Part shown: positions 18,905 to 27,541 of the stretch, piece after piece
How positions within the stretch are numbered: position 1 is the first letter of the stretch
How the letters are laid out: every line of letters begins with the position of its first letter
NCBI GenBank assembly: GCA_028044295.1
Contig: JAOFSE010000001.1
Location: forward strand, 1 to 64,000
Origin: Sulfurimonas sp.
GTDB taxonomy: Bacteria > Campylobacterota > Campylobacteria > Campylobacterales > Sulfurimonadaceae
Length of the DNA stretch: 64,000 bases
Direction of reading: 5' to 3'
Program-made: the position numbers and the translations under genes
The notes under the pieces: generated by a model
What the model was told of the DNA's origin: nothing
The model's database searches: none
Seen by the model: the letters and a program-made list of their open reading frames with translations, nothing else

Positions 18905-20081
18905 TACTCTTTTTGCAAATGATGTCAACTCTTTAGAAGGGTATATCTCCTCTAACAAACAAGAGCAGTTCAAGTATGATTATGAAAAAAATGAAGCAGA
19001 TTCATCAAAGCTTCGTGACTCATGGATAGCACCGATTAACCTGATATATAACTATACAAAGAGTAATCCTTACGATAACAAACAGATTCAAGAAAATGCA
19101 TCTGCAAGTATTGATCAACCAATCTTTCAAAGTGGTGGTATCTACTTTGGAATCAAGTATGCACAAGCTTCTAGACTTTATGGAGAGTACTCTATTGACA
19201 TAGCAAAAAGAAAGCTTCAAAAAGATGCAATATCGATGCTTATGCAGATAAAACAGATGGACTTAAAGGTTGTTAAACAAAATCTTCTTATAAAAAACTC
19301 AGAGATTTCACTTGAGCAGAAAAAAGAACAGTACCTAAACGGTCAGCTAGATTCTGGATTTTTAGACCAAGCTGTTATAGACAGAAATATAGTTATTCAA
19401 GCTCTTTATGACATACAAACAAATAAAGAGAGACTTATCTCTAGTTTTAACTCTATTAGCGATACTGATTATACATCTATACCGGTAGATAGTTTGAGAA
19501 TAATGAGTGAAGAAGAGTTTTTAAATAACAACTTGATTTTAAGTCTTTCAGGAAGTGAAATTGAGAGAAATAGATATAACAAAAATGTGACTATTGCAAA
19601 GTACCTTCCTCGCTTGAATGCAGTTGCAGGTTATAACTTTAAAGAGAGCCAAAACCAACAGTTTATACCTAATGGCTCGAGTATATCTAACAAAACAGAC
19701 TACTATAACTATGGTTTTAAGGTATCAATGCCTTTAGATATAAATAGCTTTAACGATGTAGAGTCTGCAAGAGTTGATTACCTAAAGTCTAAACTTACTC
19801 AAGACGATAAAAAAAGAGAGTTAAAGGCTACTTACGAGCAGGTAATGCAAAATGTAGATAACTATGAGAAGAAGAAGCTTCTGAGCGTTGAAAACAGAGA
19901 TATCTATGCAAGACTACTCTCTGATACTAAAGAGCTCTTTAATGCAGGTTATAAGACTAAGTATGATGTAGCATTATTACAGAACTCTTTTGATATTCAA
20001 AGTAGTGATATTGAGATTTTTGAAATAGACAAACAGTTAGAGCTGCTTAATCTTTATGAGGTATATAAAAATGAAATTTAG
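18858..20081 (+). CDS. TolC family outer membrane protein
   Basis: 407 residues with a signal peptide (MKVLKPLISLLVLSSSTLFA). Long amphipathic helices and two repeated halves are typical of outer-membrane efflux proteins (OEP). The start at 18858 is set by AGAGGA five bases upstream, within the end of argD; a TTG directly before it is less likely. It overlaps the following methyltransferase gene by 11 bases. It may work with the HlyD-like adaptor at 13587. Being buried in a metabolic operon, it has no obvious inner-membrane partner nearby. Confidence 0.82.
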   Translation: MKVLKPLISLLVLSSSTLFANDVNSLEGYISSNKQEQFKYDYEKNEADSSKLRDSWIAPINLIYNYTKSNPYDNKQIQENASASIDQPIFQSGGIYFGIKYAQASRLYGEYSIDIAKRKLQKDAISMLMQIKQMDLKVVKQNLLIKNSEISLEQKKEQYLNGQLDSGFLDQAVIDRNIVIQALYDIQTNKERLISSFNSISDTDYTSIPVDSLRIMSEEEFLNNNLILSLSGSEIERNRYNKNVTIAKYLPRLNAVAGYNFKESQNQQFIPNGSSISNKTDYYNYGFKVSMPLDINSFNDVESARVDYLKSKLTQDDKKRELKATYEQVMQNVDNYEKKKLLSVENRDIYARLLSDTKELFNAGYKTKYDVALLQNSFDIQSSDIEIFEIDKQLELLNLYEVYKNEI

Positions 20082-21060
20082 TGAGTATATGACAGAGTGG
20101 CTATATGGCGAAGATGGCTACTATGCAACTTACAAAAACATTGGTAAAGAGGGTGACTTCTATACGGCTGTCAGTACAAGTAAATTTTTTGGTGGAAGTA
20201 TCGCTAAACATATAATCTCTTTAGTTGATGAAGGTTTTTTAAACAAAGGTGGAACTATCTGTGAGATAGGTGCTCACCACGGTTACTTCTTAGCTGATGT
20301 AATTGAGTTTATATATACACTAAGACCAAAACTCCTTGAAACTCTTAACTTTGTTATTATCGAGCGTTTTGATGATCTTCAAAGTTTTCAAAGAAATTAT
20401 TTTCAAGAGTCATTTGGAGATGTTGTAAAATTAACTCACTATAAATCATTGAGTGAACTAAAGTGTGATAATGCCTTTTTCATTGCAAATGAGATATTTG
20501 ATGCTTTTCCTTGTGAGCTTTACTACAAAGGTAAAACGGGTAGAGTAGATGGACATAATGTAGAGTTTGACGAGGAGAACTCTTGGGTAGAAGAAAAAGC
20601 GAAAAAATACCATAAAGATAGAGGTGAAATAGCTCTTGGATATGAAGAGTTTGCAAAAGAAATGGCTTCTACATGTAAGAAGTTTGAGTTTATGAGTTTT
20701 GACTATGGTGAGATGCAGGCTCGTCCTGATTTTTCACTTCGAGTATATGAAAAGCATAACGTAATTCCATTTTTTGATGAAGAGATAAAAAGAGATGAAC
20801 TCTTTGCCAAGTCAGACATAACTTACGATGTTACGTTCGAGCATGTAAAAGATGCTTATGAAGAAGTAGGTGTAAAGTTTGTTGAGCTAAAAGCACAAAT
20901 GGTAGCACTTGTTGACATGGGTGTACTAGACCTTCTTGAAATGCTAAAAGATAATGTAGAAGAAAAAATTTATGAACAAGAACTACAAAAAGTAAAAACG
21001 CTTATAATGCCGAATATGTTAGGAGAGAGATTTAAAATGATAAGATTAAGAAAGCAATAG
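20071..21060 (+). CDS. MidA/DUF185-type SAM-dependent methyltransferase
   Basis: 329 residues. SAM-binding stretch GTICEIGAHHGYFLADV near 60-80 and NEIFDAFPCELYY near 140 match the PF02636 family, whose characterised member NDUFAF7/MidA methylates an arginine of respiratory complex I. N-terminal EDGYYATYKNIGKEGDFYTAVS is also typical. I use ATG 20071, with GAGG nine bases upstream, instead of 20056. A complex I role here is inferred from the family only. Confidence 0.82.
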   Translation: MKFSEYMTEWLYGEDGYYATYKNIGKEGDFYTAVSTSKFFGGSIAKHIISLVDEGFLNKGGTICEIGAHHGYFLADVIEFIYTLRPKLLETLNFVIIERFDDLQSFQRNYFQESFGDVVKLTHYKSLSELKCDNAFFIANEIFDAFPCELYYKGKTGRVDGHNVEFDEENSWVEEKAKKYHKDRGEIALGYEEFAKEMASTCKKFEFMSFDYGEMQARPDFSLRVYEKHNVIPFFDEEIKRDELFAKSDITYDVTFEHVKDAYEEVGVKFVELKAQMVALVDMGVLDLLEMLKDNVEEKIYEQELQKVKTLIMPNMLGERFKMIRLRKQ

Positions 21061-21075
21061 CTCTAAAGGATATTT

Positions 21076-22008
21076 ATGCAACTTATTATGGTTTTACTAG
21101 GTTCTATTTTAGGTCTCACATATGGCTATGATGGCGATGGGTTTGTTTTTAGTTCAAACATATGTCTTTTTGCTGGACTAACACTTATAATGCCAACACT
21201 TTTTAACTTTAAACTGGGTGATATTAAGCTTATTATTGAGTATCGTACTCTTATTATCAAGGGTTTTTTAGTTAACTATATTTTTATTCCAATTGTAGCA
21301 GTTGCTATTGGTCTTTTGACAGGTAGTTTTGGTGTAGCTGCAGGACTATTTTTACTCTCTGTTTTAAGTGGAGGGGGTATGGTTATGCATTGGATTAAAA
21401 AATCCAAAGCAGATACTTCTTTAGGCTTTATCTTATTGTTTATAAATCTTGTATTTATATCTTTATCTTTGTTAATGTTACATGTTTTTGGTATGTATAC
21501 ATCTGAGTTGTTTGGAGAGACTTATTATGATGACATCAGTGTGAGTAACTTCGCTAAAGCCGTTATCATCTTGTTAATTGTTATTCCGTTTATTGCTAGT
21601 AGAATAGTACTGTTTATCCCGCCTTTAAAGAACTTTATAAATAGAAACAGAAAGTACATGAGCAATATAAGTATCTTTATTATTCTATTTTACCTATTTG
21701 GCCTTCAAAGTTCACAACTACTTTTTGAACTATATGACTTTGAGCCTGAACTGATGTATATCTCTATTTTCGCAGTACTTGGATTTTACCTTAGTATTTT
21801 TGTTATTGCAAAGCTGACTTACAATCTAAATTCACCCCAAGAAAAATCAGCTTTTTGGCATAGTATAACTAGATATATAACTTTAGCACTTGTTATATCT
21901 ACATTCACAACAAAGACATTTGGAGTGGCTATGATTTTACCAATTATGTTTGCGTATATTGTTCAGATACCTTTTGCAATCTATATTGATAAAAGATTAG
22001 CAAACTAA
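21076..22008 (+). CDS. BASS/ACR3-like membrane transporter
   Basis: 310 residues with nine to ten transmembrane segments. The pattern of LIMPTLFNF, then a segment pair, then FLLSVLSGGGMVMHW resembles the bile acid:sodium symporter superfamily, which includes arsenite exporters of the ACR3 type. The conserved Cys of ACR3 is not evident where I expect it, so arsenite export is not claimed. An Spx/ArsC-like gene lies 1.8 kb away on the other strand, but such proteins are often not arsenate reductases. Two bases separate it from the next gene. Confidence 0.6.
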   Translation: MQLIMVLLGSILGLTYGYDGDGFVFSSNICLFAGLTLIMPTLFNFKLGDIKLIIEYRTLIIKGFLVNYIFIPIVAVAIGLLTGSFGVAAGLFLLSVLSGGGMVMHWIKKSKADTSLGFILLFINLVFISLSLLMLHVFGMYTSELFGETYYDDISVSNFAKAVIILLIVIPFIASRIVLFIPPLKNFINRNRKYMSNISIFIILFYLFGLQSSQLLFELYDFEPELMYISIFAVLGFYLSIFVIAKLTYNLNSPQEKSAFWHSITRYITLALVISTFTTKTFGVAMILPIMFAYIVQIPFAIYIDKRLAN

Positions 22009-22009
22009 T

Positions 22010-22741
22010 ATGAACTTCTACGCAATTATAATTGGAACAGAAATACTAAATGGTAGAAGAGAAGATAAGCATTTTGAATTTCTGAAAAATGAGTTAGCTA
22101 AGTATGGACATGAACTTTTTGCATCATTTATTATAAAAGATGATGAAGAACTAATCAAAAAAAGTTTTGAGATGATAAGGGATGATGTAAATAGCATTTT
22201 ATTCTCATTTGGAGGAATAGGGTCTACTCCTGATGATTTAACACGGGATATAGCCTCAAAAGTCTTTAGAAACTCATCTGTTGTTGTACATGATGTTTTT
22301 TTACAAGATATTATTGATAGATTTGAGGATAAGGCTTATCCACATAGAATACATATGGCAGAATTACCACCAAAGTCGGATTTACTGTTTAATCCAGTAA
22401 ATAATATGTCAGGATTTTCACTAGATAATAGGTTTTACTTTACACCTGGATTCCCATCTATGTCACATCCTATGATTAGCGACGTTATAAAAACACATTT
22501 TAGTATTTCTGTTGAGAAGTATAGAAAAACACTTCTTGCTGACACTAGTGAAGAGTCATTAATTACATTGATGCAAAAACTGCCATCAACTCTTGAACTA
22601 TCATGTTTACCAATGTTTATAGATAATAAGCCAAAAGTAGAGCTTTCATTAAGTGGAATTAGTAGAGAAGAAGTTGAAGTAAACTTTAGAATATTTATTG
22701 AGGAATTAAAAAGTAAAAGTATAGACTATAAAGTCATATGA
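22010..22741 (+). CDS. CinA-like molybdopterin-binding domain protein
   Basis: 243 residues. IIIGTEILNGRREDKHFEFL and FSFGGIGSTPDDLTRDIAS are the two MoCF (MoaB/Mog-like) motifs, in the version used by the N-terminal domain of CinA (COG1058). The C-terminal amide-hydrolase domain of full CinA is missing, common in this group. The COG1058 domain has ADP-ribose or FAD pyrophosphatase activity in characterised members. No clear ribosome site; probably translated by coupling with the permease gene two bases upstream. Confidence 0.8.
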   Translation: MNFYAIIIGTEILNGRREDKHFEFLKNELAKYGHELFASFIIKDDEELIKKSFEMIRDDVNSILFSFGGIGSTPDDLTRDIASKVFRNSSVVVHDVFLQDIIDRFEDKAYPHRIHMAELPPKSDLLFNPVNNMSGFSLDNRFYFTPGFPSMSHPMISDVIKTHFSISVEKYRKTLLADTSEESLITLMQKLPSTLELSCLPMFIDNKPKVELSLSGISREEVEVNFRIFIEELKSKSIDYKVI

Positions 22742-22750
22742 CTTTATAGT
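22725..22750. terminator. 26-base perfect palindrome between convergent genes
   Basis: The arms ACTATAAAGTCAT and ATGACTTTATAGT meet with no spacer. The palindrome contains the TGA of the CinA-like gene and the TAA of pilT, which lie two bases apart. In RNA it would fold into a tight hairpin from either strand, so it is probably a shared terminator. Confidence 0.65.
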
Positions 22751-23823
22751 GCGTCTAAAATCTTTTGAAGTTCTACAGGTCTGTTTGAACTTCTGATTGC
22801 AGTCTCTTTAGATATAAGATTTTTTTGTAAGAACTCTAAGAGTTGGTCAGTCTGAGTTGTCATACTCGTCTCATTTTGATTTAGTTGCATTTGAGAGTAG
22901 AGTTGATGTACTTTATCTTCACGGATAAGATTTTGAATAGCTGGATTTGTTATTAGAACTTCTTGTGTTGCTATAACACCACCACCCATCCTCGGCATAA
23001 GTGATTGAGATATTACAGATATTAGTGATGATGAAAGTTGTGCACGAACTTGAGCCTGTTCACCAGCATCAAAAACATCAATAATACGGTTAATCGTCGC
23101 AGGAGCAGAGTTTGTATGTAGCGTTCCAAATACAATATGACCTGTCTCTGCAGCTGTTAGAGCTGCTTCAATAGTCTCTTTATCACGCATCTCCCCAACT
23201 AGAATAATATCTGGATCTTGTCTAAGTGCAAATTTTAGTGCAGTTTTAAAGTCTTTAGTATTTTCTCCAACTTCACGTTGAGAAAAAAGACATTTAACGT
23301 TAGGGTGTACAAACTCCACAGGGTCTTCAATAGTAATGATATGTTTACTTTGAGTATGGTTTACTTCATGAAGCATAGACGCTAAAGTAGTAGACTTACC
23401 ACTACCAGTTGGCCCTGTAACGAGTATGAGTCCTTTCTCTTTTTTTACAAGCTCTTTAAAGATTGGGTTGTTACCAAACTTCTCAAGTGGTGGAATTTCG
23501 ATAGGAATCATACGAAATGCACATGCAATTCCTTCAATCGTTCTATAGTAGTTTACACGAAAACGCCCAATCCCATCTAGCTCAAAAGAGAAGTCAAGTT
23601 CATTATGCTCTTCAAATTCTTTCTTTTGTTTGTCTTCTATAAGTGAGTATGCCATTTGCTCAACTGCTTTAGCATCAAGTACCGGAAGGTCAAGAGGTTT
23701 TAGCGCTTTGTCTATTCTTATTTGAGGTTCACTACCTGGAACAAGATGTAAATCAGATGAATCAAAGTGAAGAACACTTTTTAGAAGTTTTTTAATATCA
23801 ATATGTTTAGTTGGTTCGCTCAT
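22744..23823 (-). CDS. pilT: PilT-type twitching motility ATPase
   Basis: 359 residues, hexameric GspE/PilT family. An N-terminal PAS-like domain (LHFDSSDLHLVPGSEPQ) is followed by Walker A GPTGSGKSTT near 140, Asp box, Walker B ILVGEMRD, His box GHIVFGTLHTNSA and the PilT-specific AIQNLIRE motif near 290. It drives type IV pilus retraction, which powers twitching and DNA uptake. No other pilus genes are in the window. Its start overlaps the upstream gene as ATGA. The link to the dispersed TACATGTA octamer is noted under findings. Confidence 0.92.
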   Translation of the reverse strand: MSEPTKHIDIKKLLKSVLHFDSSDLHLVPGSEPQIRIDKALKPLDLPVLDAKAVEQMAYSLIEDKQKKEFEEHNELDFSFELDGIGRFRVNYYRTIEGIACAFRMIPIEIPPLEKFGNNPIFKELVKKEKGLILVTGPTGSGKSTTLASMLHEVNHTQSKHIITIEDPVEFVHPNVKCLFSQREVGENTKDFKTALKFALRQDPDIILVGEMRDKETIEAALTAAETGHIVFGTLHTNSAPATINRIIDVFDAGEQAQVRAQLSSSLISVISQSLMPRMGGGVIATQEVLITNPAIQNLIREDKVHQLYSQMQLNQNETSMTTQTDQLLEFLQKNLISKETAIRSSNRPVELQKILDAL

Positions 23824-24161
23824 ATTAGTTCCTTTTTATATTCATCTTCATTATACCCAACAATTACTTTATCGTTATATTCTATGACTGGACGTTTAAT
23901 AAGAAGGTTTTCTTTGCATAACCACTCTTTTTTTTCATCATCATTAGGATTTAGTTCTTTTAAGTTTAGGTTTTTGTATGTAGTACTTCTAGAATTAAAT
24001 AGTTTTTTCATATCTACATGCAAGAGCCAAGAAGTTAATTTAGAACAGTCAAGTTCTTGCGTTTTAAAGTCGTGTAGTGTGTATTCTAAATCGTTGTCTT
24101 TGAAAAATTTTATAGCTTTTTTAACACTGTCACAGTTTTTTATTCCATAAACTTGTATCAT
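23820..24161 (-). CDS. ArsC/Spx family protein
   Basis: 113 residues with the thioredoxin-like ArsC fold. YGIKNCDSVKKAIKFF gives the single N-terminal Cys of the family, and IKRPVIEYNDKVIVGYNEDEY is the cis-proline and C-terminal region. The Asn-Cys-Asp-Ser-Val form is that of YffB-like proteins, not classical arsenate reductases. It lies between gatC and pilT in one transcription unit, with a four-base overlap into pilT. Function uncertain. Confidence 0.85.
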   Translation of the reverse strand: MIQVYGIKNCDSVKKAIKFFKDNDLEYTLHDFKTQELDCSKLTSWLLHVDMKKLFNSRSTTYKNLNLKELNPNDDEKKEWLCKENLLIKRPVIEYNDKVIVGYNEDEYKKELI

Positions 24162-24163
24162 AG

Positions 24164-24454
24164 CTACTCTATTATTTTAGGAACTACGAAGAAATGGTCT
24201 CCACTTTGAGGAGCATTTTTAAGGATATCATCATTGATTTGGCTTTCACACTGTGGTGTATCCTCTCTAAGCATAGTTGATTCCGAACTCATTGCAAACT
24301 TATCGTCAATTCCATCTGTATCTAATTCAGCTAAATTATCTACAAAACTCATTATTTCAGATAGTTGAGATTTTATCTCTTCTCTTTTATCGTCAGATAC
24401 TTTTAAAAATGATAGTTTTTCTAGTTTTGTTAACAGTGCATCATCTACTTGCAT
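24164..24454 (-). CDS. gatC: Asp-tRNA(Asn)/Glu-tRNA(Gln) amidotransferase subunit C
   Basis: 96 residues. VDDALLTKLEKLSFLKVSDD, the EIMSFVDNLAELDTDGI helix-turn and the LREDTPQ stretch near 75 are typical GatC. It stabilises GatA and connects it to GatB in the amidotransferase that makes Gln-tRNA(Gln) or Asn-tRNA(Asn). gatA and gatB are not in the window. It is first of a three-gene unit with the Spx-like protein and pilT. Confidence 0.93.
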   Translation of the reverse strand: MQVDDALLTKLEKLSFLKVSDDKREEIKSQLSEIMSFVDNLAELDTDGIDDKFAMSSESTMLREDTPQCESQINDDILKNAPQSGDHFFVVPKIIE

Positions 24455-24533
24455 TTACACTCCATTAAAATATTTTATTAGATTGTAACAAAAAAAATCT
24501 ATTGATTTGATGAAACATTAACAAATTATGCGA

Positions 24534-24539
24534 TATTAT
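24534..24539 (+). promoter_or_regulatory. -10 element of the yfgM-like operon
   Basis: TATTAT, giving a transcript start near 24546. An in-frame ATG at 24528 would lie upstream of this start, which supports a downstream start for the first gene. Confidence 0.4.
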
Positions 24540-24581
24540 TTTACACATTTTAATGATTATATGAAAAATAAAGGAATGTTT

Positions 24582-25169
24582 TTGAGTTTAAAAGAGAATA
24601 TTGATATGGTAAAAGATGAGTTAAACTCTGAAGAAAAGTTTTTTGAAAAAGCTGTTATTACTGAAAAATTTGTAAAAAAATATAAAAACCTTATGATTGC
24701 TGGTGTTGCTGGTGTTGTTTTCCTTGTAACTGCAAACTTAATTTATGATGCTAGTGAAAGTACTAGAATAACTGACGCAAATAGCGCTCTGTCTTCATTA
24801 ATGTCTGACTCTCTTAATAAAGATGCATTAGACAAACTGAAATCTTCAAGTCAAACTCTTTATGATGTATGGATTTATTCTCAGGCTGTAGTAAACAAAG
24901 ATTTAGAGAGTATGAAGAGTATAAAAGACTCTAAAACTACTATGGTTTCTGACTTGGCTTCTTACGAGCTTGCAAAAAGTAGTGAAGAGTTAGATGAATA
25001 TGCTTTAAAACAAAGTGCAGTATACGCTGACTTAGCATTAGTACAAAGTGCTATTATGCTTATGTCAGACAATAAAATTGATGATGCTAGAGGTAAATTA
25101 TCTAGTATCTCATCTACATCACCTCTACATAAAATAGCAAACTCTCTTCTTCACTATGGAGCTAAATAG
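24582..25169 (+). CDS. YfgM-like membrane-anchored protein
   Basis: About 195 residues with one transmembrane helix (IAGVAGVVFLVTANLIYDA) following a short charged N-terminus, and a periplasmic helical repeat region like the TPR-type domain of YfgM. YfgM associates with the Sec translocon and with chaperones at the inner membrane. The start is uncertain: I favour TTG 24582 (AAAGGA seven bases before), giving MSLKENIDMVKDELN; ATG 24528, 24561 and 24576 are alternatives. It is followed directly by a BamB-like lipoprotein gene, as yfgM is followed by bamB in gammaproteobacteria. Confidence 0.65.
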   Translation: MSLKENIDMVKDELNSEEKFFEKAVITEKFVKKYKNLMIAGVAGVVFLVTANLIYDASESTRITDANSALSSLMSDSLNKDALDKLKSSSQTLYDVWIYSQAVVNKDLESMKSIKDSKTTMVSDLASYELAKSSEELDEYALKQSAVYADLALVQSAIMLMSDNKIDDARGKLSSISSTSPLHKIANSLLHYGAK

Positions 25170-25170
25170 T

Positions 25171-26157
25171 ATGATAAAACTGTTAATCTTATCAGTAGCT
25201 CTACTTTTTACGGCATGTAGCACAAGAGAGTCTTACCAGCCTAAAGAAGTTGTTGGTGACTGGGAAAAGTATGGAGATAGTGATTTCAGTATAGAAAATA
25301 TCGCTCCAAATGCTGCCCTAGTGGAAGATAAAAAAGTTTTTGCATCTGGTAGCGTTAATAAAATAAAAGTACCAGATGGTCATAGCCTACTGGGTTTTAG
25401 TGATGGCTGGATTTTAAGTACAAATATTGTTGGAGATTTATCGCTACAACATGCAGATGATTTTGCTTTAGCTTATAGTTTTACTCTAAAAAAGACTATA
25501 GCAGCTGCTAGTGTAAATGGTGATACTTTAGCTGTTCTTTTTGCAAACAATGAAATGGCACTTTACTCTTTATCAGAAAAAAATTTACTTCTAAAAATTC
25601 AAGGAAATGCTCCATTGGCTGTAAACTATAAAATTATAACTCCATATTTTAGAGATGACTTAGTACTTTTTTCTACACTTGATGGTAAGGTAGTAATTGC
25701 TAATGTTAAAACTAAAAAGAAGTTAAGAACATCAATAGTTAGTAGCGAAGATAATTTTAACAATATAATTTATTTTAACTTTGTAGAAAACAAAATTATA
25801 GCTGCAACGGCACATAAAATCATGTCCTTATCTAGAAAAGAAGCTCGAGAGAAGTATGATATTAGAGGTGTTATAGATGATGGAAGAAACATCTTTTTAG
25901 CTACGAAACAAGGTGAGATAGTATCTATAACATCTGACTTACAGATCAATGCTAAAGCTAAATTCCCTTTTGCACACTTTTTAGGAATGATAATTTCTAA
26001 CGATAAGCTATATGTACTTGAAAAGGCTGGTTACATGATAGAGTTTTCAAAAGACCTTTTAGAGTATAAAGTGTATGATGTAGATTTGGATGAGGGTTAT
26101 GTATTTATCCAAGATAAAAAATTCTATGTTGATGATGAGTATATCTCAGTAGAGTAA
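25171..26157 (+). CDS. BamB-like outer membrane lipoprotein
   Basis: 328 residues. A lipoprotein signal MIKLLILSVALLFTAC ends in a lipobox with Cys at 16. The rest consists of repeated strand-rich units with alternating hydrophobic residues, consistent with a beta-propeller as in BamB (YfgL) of the outer-membrane assembly machine. Sequence repeats are weak, so the call depends largely on the position behind the yfgM-like gene. The ATG at 25171 has GGAG nine bases upstream. Its stop overlaps the recombinase start by one base. Confidence 0.6.
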   Translation: MIKLLILSVALLFTACSTRESYQPKEVVGDWEKYGDSDFSIENIAPNAALVEDKKVFASGSVNKIKVPDGHSLLGFSDGWILSTNIVGDLSLQHADDFALAYSFTLKKTIAAASVNGDTLAVLFANNEMALYSLSEKNLLLKIQGNAPLAVNYKIITPYFRDDLVLFSTLDGKVVIANVKTKKKLRTSIVSSEDNFNNIIYFNFVENKIIAATAHKIMSLSRKEAREKYDIRGVIDDGRNIFLATKQGEIVSITSDLQINAKAKFPFAHFLGMIISNDKLYVLEKAGYMIEFSKDLLEYKVYDVDLDEGYVFIQDKKFYVDDEYISVE

Positions 26158-26984
26158 TGTCAAATGAACTAGAAGCCTTTGTCGAGTACATAAGTGTCAC
26201 AAGGGCTCTTAGCCAAAAGAGTGTGCAGGCTTACCAGAGTGACTTAGAGTCTATGGAAAGAAGTCTTGGTAAATCACTTCTACATGTAGACTCTAAAGCC
26301 ATATTAAACTATCTCTCGCAGTATGAAAACAAAAGAACCCTCAATAGAAAGCTATCATCAGTCAATGCTTTTTTTGATTTTTGCTATAGTAGTAATTTCA
26401 TAGAATCAAAGACAAAACTAAAACAAGCAAAAATTCCAAAACTACTTCCAAAGTTTCTCTCATTCAATGAAATACAACATTCATTAGAGTTAATCGATAG
26501 AAGCTCTCTCATAGGTCTTAGAGATTATGCTCTTATACTTTTTTTGTATGCGACTGGAGCTAGGATTAGTGAGTGTTTAGAGTTACGAAGAGAAGATATA
26601 GATGGTGAGTGGTTACACATACTTCATGCAAAGGGTGAAAAGGAGCGCATTGTCCCAATAGCACCTATTGCTAAAGAAGCGATAGATGTATACTTAGGAC
26701 AATTAGGTAGTGAAAATAATTTTGTTTGGGCTAATTATAAAGGTGATAAACTTAGTAGAATATCGGCGTATAAGATTACTAAGAAGTACTTAGGTGTTTC
26801 ACCGCATGTTTTACGTCACTCTTATGCCACTTCGCTTATATCTGGTGGAGCTGACCTTAGAGTTGTTCAAGAATTACTAGGCCATGCATCTCTGCTTAGT
26901 ACTCAGATATATACGCATATACAAAAACAAGAATTAAAAGATACAGTTGAAGTGTGTCACCCAATGGCAAAGGAGAGAGTATGA
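26157..26984 (+). CDS. tyrosine recombinase XerC/XerD-like
   Basis: 275 residues with an N-terminal SAM-like core-binding domain (1-90) and a catalytic domain. Catalytic residues are visible: Arg 136 (TGARISE), Lys near 159 (HAKGEKER), His 217 and Arg 220 (HVLRHSYAT), His 243 (LGHASLLST) and Tyr 252 (QIYTHI). It is at the short end for Xer proteins, which resolve chromosome dimers at dif. It lies in a housekeeping operon and not beside an integrated element, so an integrase role is unlikely. A TACATGTA site lies in codons for Leu-His-Val-Asp near residue 43. Confidence 0.88.
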   Translation: MSNELEAFVEYISVTRALSQKSVQAYQSDLESMERSLGKSLLHVDSKAILNYLSQYENKRTLNRKLSSVNAFFDFCYSSNFIESKTKLKQAKIPKLLPKFLSFNEIQHSLELIDRSSLIGLRDYALILFLYATGARISECLELRREDIDGEWLHILHAKGEKERIVPIAPIAKEAIDVYLGQLGSENNFVWANYKGDKLSRISAYKITKKYLGVSPHVLRHSYATSLISGGADLRVVQELLGHASLLSTQIYTHIQKQELKDTVEVCHPMAKERV

Positions 26985-27454
26985 ATATGACAAATAACAG
27001 CGTACTTTCAAAACCATTTTTAAAGTCTCTATTTTTTACTCAAAACAAATGGCATCAGCATGGGGTACTTCTACATACACTTAGAGTTACATATTATGCA
27101 CTAAAGCATGGTGATTTTAAGTTTATTGGAGCTTGCTTGCTACATGATGTTGGTAAGCCTTTTACAGCATTTGTAAAGGACAACGAAGATATTGAGTTTA
27201 ATGAGTACAGTTTTACTGACCATGAAGAGCGAAGTTATCAGATTATAAAAGATTGGGCATTTGTAAGTGATTATACAAAGACAATAGTTAGGTATCATTA
27301 TTTAATTAGAGATATAAAGAATTCTAGGTCAAAAGATATACAAAGACATGATAAAAAGAAAAAAATATGGGATGAGTTGAGTCATGAGATAAAGGCTGAT
27401 TTATTGGACTTTTTACGTTATGATGATTTAGGTAAGGGTAAGAGTAAGAGATAA
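26981..27454 (+). CDS. HD domain phosphohydrolase
   Basis: 157 residues. H-x-H-G-V-L-L-H near residue 30 and LLHDVGKPF near 55 give the His and His-Asp metal ligands of the HD superfamily; a later TDHEERSYQII holds another conserved His. Domain resembles the small HD-hydrolase part of tRNA nucleotidyltransferases and nucleotidases. Substrate unknown. The ATG at 26981 overlaps the recombinase stop as ATGA with AGGAG upstream; a longer frame from 26954 is rejected. Confidence 0.75.
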   Translation: MNMTNNSVLSKPFLKSLFFTQNKWHQHGVLLHTLRVTYYALKHGDFKFIGACLLHDVGKPFTAFVKDNEDIEFNEYSFTDHEERSYQIIKDWAFVSDYTKTIVRYHYLIRDIKNSRSKDIQRHDKKKKIWDELSHEIKADLLDFLRYDDLGKGKSKR

Positions 27455-27482
27455 AATTAACATTGATGTAACAATATTGTCA

Positions 27483-27488
27483 TATAAT
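27483..27488 (+). promoter_or_regulatory. -10 element upstream of the SafE-like gene
   Basis: A consensus TATAAT in the only gap before 27542. The leader would be about 47 bases. Confidence 0.45.
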
Positions 27489-27541
27489 TTTATTTATTTA
27501 AAATAGATGAAAACAATTTTTAGGACGTAAGTAATAACTAT

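Noticed and set aside
23820..24161. Arsenate reductase working with the BASS-like permease as an arsenic operon
   Set aside because: They are on opposite strands in different operons, and the active-site context is of the YffB/Spx type.
26157..26984. Integrase of a mobile element
   Set aside because: The Xer-like protein sits in a conserved-looking operon with overlapping starts; no attachment repeats, tRNA target or phage genes adjoin.
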